Shown here piece after piece: positions 1 through 6,764 of a stretch of 64,000 bases of DNA. This DNA is from Burkholderia sp. Its GTDB lineage: Bacteria; Pseudomonadota; Gammaproteobacteria; Burkholderiales; Burkholderiaceae. The stretch lies in contig JAIRVP010000039.1 in NCBI GenBank assembly GCA_031253835.1, forward strand, positions 124,001 to 188,000, in the 5' to 3' direction. The position numbers and the translations under genes were made by a program. The notes beneath the pieces are model-generated. The model was given only the letters and a program-made list of their open reading frames with translations, searched no databases and was not told the origin of the DNA. The number at the start of each line of letters is the position of its first letter. Within the stretch, counting starts at the first letter, position 1.

Positions 1-545
1 GTGCGCAGCGCATAGGCGAAGCCACCGTACATGCCCGGCACTGCGAACCACGCGTTGCCGTCCTGCGCATCGAGTTCGAGCAGCGGTTCGAGTTCGGGCA
101 GGCGCAGCGCATCGACGCGCAGGTGCGCGATGCGGCCGAGGATCATCGCGTGGAAATGGCGCTGGATGGCGAGCAGCGTAGCGTCGGGCACGAAGCGCCG
201 AGGCTGCGGCACCAGCAACTCGACCAGATGCCGATGCCCGCGCTGCACGGCGATATCGACCGCGCGCTCGCGTTGTGCCGCGCGCAGCATCCGCGATGCG
301 CCGAGCCGCAGCAGTTCGGCAGCGACGTCCGTCGGTGCGCCGCCGTAAGCAGCCTGGTGCAGCGGCGCATAGAGCGACGTGCCGCCGAGCCGGGTCGCGT
401 TGACGAAGCCAGGCTGTCGCGCCACGAGGTCGAGCATCGTCGCCCATTCGCCGTTTCGTGCCGCGTCGGCCAACGCGTGCCGGCCGGCCACCTCCGCGTC
501 GCCGAGCACATCGGCGCCCGTGATGCCATCCCATACGATGCTCAA
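1..545 (-). CDS. Ankyrin-repeat protein, C-terminus cut by window edge
   Basis: The reading frame stays open from a TTG start to the first base of the window, so the C-terminus lies outside. The TTG is chosen because an AAGGAG ribosome-binding site stands 6 bases before it and no ATG or GTG fits better. The visible 181 residues contain ankyrin-like helix pairs: HALADAARNGEWATMLDLV, then APLHQAAYGG...AAELLRLGAS, then AVDIAVQRGHRHLVELLV. Ankyrin repeats mediate protein-protein contacts, and the partner is unknown. The gene follows the LuxR-type gene on the same strand after 42 bases, so the two may be co-transcribed. No signal peptide or membrane segment is visible, so a cytoplasmic protein is inferred. 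Confidence 0.75.
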   Translation of the reverse strand, partial: MSIVWDGITGADVLGDAEVAGRHALADAARNGEWATMLDLVARQPGFVNATRLGGTSLYAPLHQAAYGGAPTDVAAELLRLGASRMLRAAQRERAVDIAVQRGHRHLVELLVPQPRRFVPDATLLAIQRHFHAMILGRIAHLRVDALRLPELEPLLELDAQDGNAWFAVPGMYGGFAYALR

Positions 546-587
546 TCGGTTCTCCTTCGTGATTGCGTGTGCGTCACGGCAGCCCCG

Positions 588-1442
588 TCACGCATCGCTT
601 CTGCGCGCCGCCGACGACGCGTCGAGCGCATCATGATCGACCAGCAGGTTCAGCAACTGGCGCCGCGATTCGATGCCGAGCTTCGCGAACGCGCGCCGCG
701 CGTAGGTGTCGATCGACGACGGGCGAATGCCGAGTTCGTGCGCGATATCCTGCGTCTTCCGGCCGCGAATCAAGCGGACGCACACTTCCGACTCGCGCGA
801 CGTCAGCTTCTCGAACACGTCGTGCAGCCGCTGCGTGGCGGCACCTTCGCGTATCCGGGTAGCGCCGCCATCGGCCGGCCGGTCGCCGACGATACGCCGA
901 TGCGCGACGGCCAGCGGCAACACGATCAGCGCGACGTGCCGGACGACGCTCAGCTCCTTCAGCGAAAACGGCGGCAGCCGGCGCGCGCGGCACACCGACA
1001 GCGCATAGGTCAGCTCGTCCACGCGATACGTGACCACGCATTCGTCGTGAATGTCCTCGGTATCGTAGAACGCGCGCCGGATCTCGGGGTTCAGCCGCAG
1101 CGTCGACAACTGCAGCAGCTGCGTATCGCGTTCGCCGCGGATGCAGTCGAACGTCGTATCGATCTGCGCGAAATCGCGGTAATAGCGCGTCATCGTGCGC
1201 TCGATCTGGTCCGGATACGTGCCGTAGCTGCCGATCCAGCCGACGCGGCGCTCGAGCAGCGACTCGTCCTCGTAATCCAGATGAATGGAATCGCAATCGA
1301 CGATGCGCGTCAGGTTCTCGAACACGACCGCGACGAAATCCGGCGATCCGATCGCACCGGCCACGGCCGACAGCGCGTCGGACATGAACACGAGCTGGTT
1401 CAACTGGATATCGATCGTCGCGGCGGCGTCATGGTCGGTCAT
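588..1442 (-). CDS. LuxR-family transcriptional regulator
   Basis: A 284-residue regulator. The last 70 residues form a LuxR/FixJ-type helix-turn-helix: LTSRESEVCVRLIRG, then TQDIAHELGIRPSSIDTYARRAFAKLG. The first 200 residues are a GAF/PAS-like sensory region without a receiver-type phospho-acceptor motif, so it probably binds a ligand rather than being phosphorylated. The ATG at 1442 is used; a GTG three codons upstream is also possible, and neither has a clear ribosome-binding site. It is divergent from the PotF-like gene at 1720 across 277 bases, which suggests control of that uptake gene. This is inferred from position only. Confidence 0.85.
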   Translation of the reverse strand: MTDHDAAATIDIQLNQLVFMSDALSAVAGAIGSPDFVAVVFENLTRIVDCDSIHLDYEDESLLERRVGWIGSYGTYPDQIERTMTRYYRDFAQIDTTFDCIRGERDTQLLQLSTLRLNPEIRRAFYDTEDIHDECVVTYRVDELTYALSVCRARRLPPFSLKELSVVRHVALIVLPLAVAHRRIVGDRPADGGATRIREGAATQRLHDVFEKLTSRESEVCVRLIRGRKTQDIAHELGIRPSSIDTYARRAFAKLGIESRRQLLNLLVDHDALDASSAARRSDA

Positions 1443-1719
1443 ACGATGCACGGGGAATGGAGACGCCTACCGTTACCACGCCAAAAGTGCGTTGCCAATT
1501 CCCGCGCGCCGCGTTCCGGTACGCGCGGCCGCACGGCTGTACGGATTTCATGGACAGACATCCCGATGGCCGCCGAATAGAGTCACTCCCGATATCCGGC
1601 GAGGCCCGTCGTCGCATCCGTGGCTTAAAACGCGCTGCCGCGCGCCTCGCCGGCCGACCCGCGGCGCGCATGCGCCATGCAGTGCGAGTGCGCCGCCTTC
1701 GTTCCGAAAGGGAGTGACC

Positions 1720-2838
1720 ATGATCGTCCGCGTTTTTCGTCTCGCCTTCCCCGTTGCAATCGCGACCGTTGCGTGCTTCGCGCCGCTGTCGGTGTCGCCT
1801 GCCCGCGCGGCCGACACCGAACTGAACGTCTACAACTGGTCCGAGTACATTGCGAAAACGACGATCCCGGACTTCCAGAAACAGACGGGCATACACGTGC
1901 GCTACGACGTCTACGACAGCGACGACACGCTGCAGTCGAAGCTGCTGGCCGGCAGTTCCGGCTACGACATCGTCGTGCCGACGTCGAACTACATGGCCAG
2001 GCAGATCCAGGCCGGCGTGTACCAGAAGCTCGACAAGACGAAGCTGCCGAACCTCGCGAACCTCGATCCCGCGCTGATGAAGAAGATCGCCGAATCCGAC
2101 CCGGGCAACCAGTACGGCGTGCCGTGGGCCTACGGCACGGACGGCGTGGGCTACAACGTGCAGGCGGTCAAACAGGCACTCGGCGACAACGCGCCGCTCG
2201 ACAGCTGGGCACTGGTGTTCGACCCGGCCAACGTGTCGAAGCTGAAAAGCTGCGGCGTGTCGTTCCTCGATGCGCCGGACGACGTGTTCGCGGCCGCGTT
2301 CCAGTACCTCGGCAAGGACCCGAACAGCAAGAACCCGGCCGACTACCACACGGCGTTCGACATGCTGAAGAAGGTGCGCCCGTACATCACGCAGTTCAAC
2401 TCGTCGGGCTACAACAACGATCTCGCGAACAACGACGTCTGCGTCGTGCTCGGCTGGTCGGGCGACGTCAGCGTCGCGCGCCGAGAAGCGATCGCAGCGA
2501 AACGCGGCTACGAGATCCGCTACGCGAACCCGAAGGAAGGCGGCATCCTGTGGTTCGACGTGATGGCGATTCCGAAGGATGCGCCGCATCCGGAGGCCGC
2601 GCTGAAGTGGATCAACACCATGCAGGACCCGAAGATCAACGCGGACATCACCAACGAGATCTACTACCCGAGCGCGAACAAGGTAGCCCATCAGTACGTG
2701 ACGCCGGCCGTCGCGCACGATCCGAACGTGTACCTGTCCGCCGACGTGCTCGACAGGATGACGCTGTCGAAGCCGCGTTCGGCCGACATCGCGCGACTCG
2801 AGAACCGCCTGTGGCAGCAACTGAAAACCGGCAACTGA
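1720..2838 (+). CDS. PotF-like periplasmic polyamine-binding protein
   Basis: A 372-residue substrate-binding protein of a spermidine/putrescine ABC importer. A signal peptide covers residues 1-30, with cleavage expected after SPARA. PotF ligand-pocket signatures are visible: NVYNWSEY (W40, S41, Y43), VVPTSNYM, GWSGDVS and LWFDVM, matching the Trp/Asp residues that hold the diamine in E. coli PotF. GGGAG lies 6-7 bases before the ATG. No ATPase or permease genes accompany it, so it must work with a transporter encoded elsewhere or act as an orphan binding protein. A paralogue at 36588-37697 is about three-quarters identical by eye. Specificity for putrescine over other polyamines is inferred. 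Confidence 0.93.
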   Translation: MIVRVFRLAFPVAIATVACFAPLSVSPARAADTELNVYNWSEYIAKTTIPDFQKQTGIHVRYDVYDSDDTLQSKLLAGSSGYDIVVPTSNYMARQIQAGVYQKLDKTKLPNLANLDPALMKKIAESDPGNQYGVPWAYGTDGVGYNVQAVKQALGDNAPLDSWALVFDPANVSKLKSCGVSFLDAPDDVFAAAFQYLGKDPNSKNPADYHTAFDMLKKVRPYITQFNSSGYNNDLANNDVCVVLGWSGDVSVARREAIAAKRGYEIRYANPKEGGILWFDVMAIPKDAPHPEAALKWINTMQDPKINADITNEIYYPSANKVAHQYVTPAVAHDPNVYLSADVLDRMTLSKPRSADIARLENRLWQQLKTGN

Positions 2839-2915
2839 CCGCGCCGCCCTCAACTGTGAAATCATGCGAACCCGCCGTCGGCGCGTTCATTTCCATTCGA
2901 CGAAGGATGCCAGCC

Positions 2916-3287
2916 GTGCTCGACATTTCCACCCTCACCGACGCACTCGCCCCGAGCGGCGAACCCGTGCAGTACCGCGTGCCGCCCGCGAAGCTGATTG
3001 CCGGCGACCCGCTGCAGACCCTCACGCCCGGCTTCACGAGCCCGTGCGGCCGCTTCTCGACGGGCATCTGGGAGAGCACGCCCGGCCGCTGGCACGTCGC
3101 GTACACCGAAGCCGAATACTGCGAGATCCTGGAAGGCACGTCCGTGATCGCCGATCCGGAAGGCAACACGAGAACCGTACGCGCCGGCGATCGTTTCGTG
3201 ATTCCGCCGGGCTTTCGCGGCACGTGGGAAGTGGTCGAACGCACGCGGAAGATCTTCGTCGCGTACGACGAGCAGCCGCCTGAATAA
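2916..3287 (+). CDS. Small cupin protein (cupin_3/DUF861 type)
   Basis: A 123-residue single-domain cupin. The barrel core is visible as GIWESTPGRWHVAYTEAEYC, then EYCEILEGTSVI, then GDRFVIPPGFRGTWEV, the pattern of the DUF861/EutQ-like cupins. The GTG at 2916 is preferred because GAAGGA lies 8 bases before it; the in-frame ATG at 2907 overlaps that ribosome-binding site and is unlikely. The canonical metal-binding His/Glu set is only partly present, so catalysis is uncertain. It lies 77 bases after the PotF-like gene on the same strand, and such cupins often accompany polyamine or amine catabolism genes. Substrate unknown. Confidence 0.85.
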   Translation: MLDISTLTDALAPSGEPVQYRVPPAKLIAGDPLQTLTPGFTSPCGRFSTGIWESTPGRWHVAYTEAEYCEILEGTSVIADPEGNTRTVRAGDRFVIPPGFRGTWEVVERTRKIFVAYDEQPPE

Positions 3288-3295
3288 GCCGCGCC

Positions 3296-3330
3296 GCGAG
3301 CGGGCCGGGCGACGCATCCGGCCCGCTCGC
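3296..3330. terminator. Hairpin between convergent cupin and beta-lactamase genes
   Basis: A 13-bp perfect stem (GCGAGCGGGCCGG and its reverse complement) around a 9-base loop, centred between the two converging stop codons. There is no T-run on either side, so it may be a weak bidirectional terminator or a transcript-end stabiliser. Confidence 0.6.
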
Positions 3331-3337
3331 GAAAACG

Positions 3338-4507
3338 TTACCGCCCGTCGCCCAGCGACCCGAGAATCCCGTACGCGGTCTTCACGCGATCCTCGATCGG
3401 CACGTTGCCGTTCGCGAGCATCACGATCCCGATCCGCTTCGACGGCACGAAGGCGACATACGTACTGAAGCCGCCGGTCGAGCCGGTCTTGTTGATCCAC
3501 GTAGCAGGGTCCGGCGCCAGCGGCGGCTTGATCGTGCTGGCCGGTACCGCGTCGTACAGCATCTTCGGCGCGTTGCCCGCCAGCAGCGTCGGCAGCGCGA
3601 CCGGGTACGGATACTGTTCCCAGATCAGGTCCTGTGTCAGCGGCCCCGCGCGGAAATAGCCGGTGTGCGTGCGGTCGATCGCGCGCTGCAGGCGCGGCGC
3701 CGTCTGGATCATCCCCATGTTCGCCTGCACGAAGCGCAACAGGTCCGCGGCCGTGGTCCGCACGCCGTAGGCCGGCTGCCACAGCATGCCTTGCGTCATC
3801 CGGACCGGCTTGCCGTCCTTCGTATAGCCCTGCGCGTAGTCGGCCATGCGTGCGTCGGGCACATTGATGTACGTGTGCGTCATCCCGAGCGCGGGAAAGA
3901 GCCGCTGCTCCATCAGCGCCGCGAAATCCTGGTGCATCGCTTTCGCGGTGAGCCACCCGAGCATGCCGATCGCGACGTTCGAATACTTGCGGACCGTACC
4001 CGGCGCATACTCGGGCCGCCACGCGCCGAGATAGCGGATCAGGCCGGCGTCGTCGCGGATGCTGTCCGGCACCTGCAGCGGTGTCCCGCCGGGCGTATGC
4101 GTGCCGAGCTGGAGCAGCGTCACGACGCCGAACGGCTTGCCCTGCAGTTCGGGCAGATATTTGCCGGCCGGGTCCGCCAGCGACAGCTCACCGCCTTCCT
4201 GCGCATCCGACGCGAGCGTCGCCGTCAACGTCTTGCTGACCGAGCCGACCTCGAACAGCGTGTCGCCGGTGACGGGCTTGCCGGTCTGCTTCGACATCAC
4301 CCCGTAGTCGAACACATACGGCTTGCCGTCGGCGACGATGCCGATCGCCATGCCGGGAATCGCGTACTGCTTCATCAGCGGCGCGATGTGGCGGGTCACG
4401 GTGTCGTGGAGGTCGTCCTGCGCCGCGGCGGTCGCACGGCCGGCCGCGACGCTCGCGCACGCGGCGACGAGCAGCGTCGCGGCGAAGCGTGTCACGTTGA
4501 ATCGCAT
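3338..4507 (-). CDS. Class C (AmpC-type) beta-lactamase
   Basis: A 389-residue serine beta-lactamase, exported by a signal peptide (residues 1-28, ending near GRATAAA). All three class C signatures are visible: S89-V-S-K92 (nucleophile and general base), Y175-S-N177 and K340-T-G342. The HTPGGTPLQVPD segment is also typical of AmpC enzymes. Length fits the family. The start is set at MRFNVTRF because AAGGA lies 9 bases upstream and the signal peptide begins there; the frame is open further upstream but lacks signals. No ampR-type LysR gene is adjacent, so divergent AmpR control as in Enterobacteria is not apparent here. It could also act as a penicillin-binding esterase, but the intact motif set favours a lactamase. 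Confidence 0.92.
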   Translation of the reverse strand: MRFNVTRFAATLLVAACASVAAGRATAAAQDDLHDTVTRHIAPLMKQYAIPGMAIGIVADGKPYVFDYGVMSKQTGKPVTGDTLFEVGSVSKTLTATLASDAQEGGELSLADPAGKYLPELQGKPFGVVTLLQLGTHTPGGTPLQVPDSIRDDAGLIRYLGAWRPEYAPGTVRKYSNVAIGMLGWLTAKAMHQDFAALMEQRLFPALGMTHTYINVPDARMADYAQGYTKDGKPVRMTQGMLWQPAYGVRTTAADLLRFVQANMGMIQTAPRLQRAIDRTHTGYFRAGPLTQDLIWEQYPYPVALPTLLAGNAPKMLYDAVPASTIKPPLAPDPATWINKTGSTGGFSTYVAFVPSKRIGIVMLANGNVPIEDRVKTAYGILGSLGDGR

Positions 4508-4849
4508 GATTGCGGTTCCTTTGGTATCAGATGGTTGCGTGAGCAACAGGCCGGACCGCACCGCACGGTGATCGTGCCGGCCGGCCTGTCGAAGCAGGAC
4601 TATCCGCTGCCGGCCGGCCGCCAACAATCGACGATATGTTGCGCGAGCCTAAAGAAAATCTTATGAGATGCGCGAAGGGCCGGATTGCACCACCGCAATC
4701 GCGGGCTGCCGGCCGCGTGATGGCACTTCCGCGGGGTCGTCGGCGCGTTCGAGCAGGCGCAGCCGCGCGATTCGCTCGCCGGTTACCGCGTGCTCGCCGG
4801 CGCCGACAACGCGATGGTCCGAACGCGAACGGCGCGTGCCGCCCGCGCG
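4508..4849. other. Non-coding stretch upstream of the beta-lactamase gene
   Basis: About 340 bases between two genes of the same strand. The last 170 bases before the beta-lactamase start are locally A/T-richer (around 4625-4665) and probably hold its promoter. I see no conserved gene, long palindrome or RNA element. Confidence 0.5.
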
Positions 4850-5662
4850 TCACCCCGGCAGCCGGTCGAGAAACGCCAGCATCGCCGCGTTGAATCGCGC
4901 GGGCCGCTGCAGCGGCGCGAAATGGCTCACGCCGGGCAGGATCGTCAGCGTCGCGCCCGGAATCGCGTGCGCCAGGTACGCGGCATGCTCGGGCCGGATG
5001 AATTCGTCGTGCTCGCCCTGCACGATCGCCACCGGCACCGCGATCGCCGCGAGATCCTGCTCGCTGTAATCCGGTTGCGTGCGCATCATTTCGCTGACGG
5101 CCGCGACGAATGCGTCGAACTGGTCGGGGGTCGCGGACAGCTGCGCATAGTCCTTGCGGTGCCGCGCGAAACAGCGGTCGATCAGCGGGCCCGGCACCAT
5201 CTCCTTCGTGCCGCTCGGGTCCATGTTGCACGCGAAGAAGAACACGCCCGCCGCACGCGCCGGTGCGCGCGCCGCCAGCACGAGCGCGATGCACGCACCG
5301 TCGCTCCAGCCGACGAAGCGCGCGCGGTCGACGTGCAGCGCGTCGAGCACCGCGAGCACGTCCGACGCCATGCGTTCGTAGGAATAGGGTTGCGCGTCGC
5401 GCGTGCTGCGGCCGTGGCCGCGGCTGTCGATCAGGATCGCACGATAGCCGGCCGCGAGCAGCGCCGGCACCTGGTTGCCCCAGTTGCCGCCGTGGCCGAG
5501 GCCGCCGTGCAGCAGCACGACCGGCGGGCCATCGCCGAACGACGCGTGCCAGATGCGTGCGCCGTCGTGTTCCAGCCAGCCTTCCGCATCGGCCGGCGGC
5601 AGCGGCGTGCCGCCGTGGGCGTCGAAGCGGACGAGTGCGTCGTCGTCGAGTTCCGCATGCAT
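4850..5662 (-). CDS. Alpha/beta-fold hydrolase
   Basis: A 270-residue cytoplasmic alpha/beta hydrolase. Visible features in order are the oxyanion strand VVLLHGGLGHGGNW, the IDSRGHGRS turn, the nucleophile elbow VGWSDGA (Ser in GxSxG), an acidic EHDEFI segment and the catalytic histidine in GVSHFAPLQRP. Start chosen at MHAELDD, with AAGGA 10 bases upstream; the longer frame reads through a region without signals. It resembles esterase and 2-hydroxymuconate-semialdehyde-hydrolase-like members, but the substrate cannot be read from sequence. It lies alone between the beta-lactamase gene and a coiled-coil protein. Confidence 0.88.
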   Translation of the reverse strand: MHAELDDDALVRFDAHGGTPLPPADAEGWLEHDGARIWHASFGDGPPVVLLHGGLGHGGNWGNQVPALLAAGYRAILIDSRGHGRSTRDAQPYSYERMASDVLAVLDALHVDRARFVGWSDGACIALVLAARAPARAAGVFFFACNMDPSGTKEMVPGPLIDRCFARHRKDYAQLSATPDQFDAFVAAVSEMMRTQPDYSEQDLAAIAVPVAIVQGEHDEFIRPEHAAYLAHAIPGATLTILPGVSHFAPLQRPARFNAAMLAFLDRLPG

Positions 5663-5747
5663 CGTTCTGCCGTCCTTTCGAGGGAGACGAGCTTGCGATT
5701 GTAATGCGTGCACTGCCTGGCCGTGACGACGGTACAGCCCGAAGCCG

Positions 5748-6215
5748 TCAGGCCTGCGTCGACACCAGCCCGCCCGACGACGAGGTGCCCGACTTCTGGA
5801 GCGCCGCCGCGAGCTGCGAGATCGCCGTCGACAGCGCCGCCGAGATCGAGCTGGCTTCCGCGCTCAGCGTCTGCTGCTCGATGACCGCGGACGGGTCGTC
5901 CTTCGCGCGCCGGGCCGCGTCCGCCATCTGCCGTTCCAGCGTCGCGAGCTGCTTCTGCAGCCGCTCGACCAATGCCTTCAACTGGGTGACGGCCGGATCC
6001 TCCGCCGACGATGCGCCCGATGCGCCGAGCGTTTCGCCGGTGTCGCCGGCCGCCTGGGTGCCGGGGGTGTTGCTCGTGCCGGTTTTGCCGGTGCTGCCCG
6101 GGGCAGCCGTTGCGCTGTCGGCAGACGAGGTTGCGGCCGGGGTGGCCGATGGGTGTGCGGTCACGCTGCTGTCGGCCAGCGAGGCGCGCGCGGTCGTGGA
6201 GAAATCGATCTGCAT
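5748..6215 (-). CDS. Hypothetical coiled-coil protein with Ser/Ala/Thr-rich N-terminus
   Basis: A 155-residue protein of unknown function. Residues 1-75 are low-complexity (Ala, Ser, Thr, Gly, Pro) and probably disordered. Residues 80-110 form a heptad-like helix (LKALVERLQKQLATLERQM) predicted to be a coiled coil, followed by a second amphipathic helix and a Ser/Gly-rich tail. No signal peptide or membrane segment is apparent. Low-complexity ends around a central coiled coil are seen in secreted translocon or flagellar accessory proteins, but nothing nearby supports such a role. Confidence 0.7.
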   Translation of the reverse strand: MQIDFSTTARASLADSSVTAHPSATPAATSSADSATAAPGSTGKTGTSNTPGTQAAGDTGETLGASGASSAEDPAVTQLKALVERLQKQLATLERQMADAARRAKDDPSAVIEQQTLSAEASSISAALSTAISQLAAALQKSGTSSSGGLVSTQA

Positions 6216-6616
6216 CGTGTCGGTCCGTGGGTCGTAAACGAATCGTGACGGGGCGGAAAACGCCTTCCAACTCGTTTACGGCATTCGTCACACGAAACTT
6301 GAGTATCGGGGTCGGACGAATGCGCCGCAGATCGCGCCGTTTCGGTCGCGAAAGGGCCAGATTGGTGCCACGACGGCGCTGGTAAAATTGTCGATTCGCC
6401 GGCCGGAATCGCGCGTCGACTGCCTTCGGGTGCCCACGCGCAACATCGCCGGTTTCGACTCCCGCCCTGTCGGGCGCGGCATGCGACGCGTGCCGACGCC
6501 GCCATCGCGGCGCAGCGGGTCGCCTTTTCCGTCCGCCTTCGTGACCCGCTCGCCGGTTCGAGCGGCGAGCGCCGTGCGGCGCGCGCTTCATTCATCACGC
6601 ATTCGAGGAACACACG
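6216..6616. other. Non-coding stretch before the 44-residue peptide gene
   Basis: About 400 bases without a supportable gene. The region near 6380-6400 (GGTAAAATTG) is locally A/T-rich and could be a -10 element for the small gene downstream. No long inverted repeat stands out. Confidence 0.4.
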
Positions 6617-6751
6617 ATGGCCCGCATCGGCGCCTTCTGCATCACGACGTGGCTTGCCGCCGCGATTCTCTACTTCGGCCAGCACTCCGTCGCGATGATC
6701 GCGCTCAGCGGTGTCGTCGTGTTCGGCGGGTTCGATCTGCTGCGCCCGTAA
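6617..6751 (+). CDS. Small hydrophobic membrane peptide (44 residues)
   Basis: A short gene supported by GAGGA at 6604-6609 ahead of an ATG and by a coherent hydrophobic product. The 44 residues start MARIGAFCITTWLAAAILYF and contain two hydrophobic stretches (about residues 6-19 and 25-38) broken by GQHS, ending FDLLRP. It probably sits in the inner membrane as a hairpin. Function is unknown. It converges on the GH2 gene, whose stop lies 13 bases downstream on the other strand. Confidence 0.55.
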   Translation: MARIGAFCITTWLAAAILYFGQHSVAMIALSGVVVFGGFDLLRP

Positions 6752-6764
6752 CCCGTCACGCGCG

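Noticed and set aside
4636-4893. Short plus-strand frame upstream of the beta-lactamase gene
   Set aside because: Arg/Ala-rich, overlaps the end of the hydrolase gene and has no ribosome-binding site.
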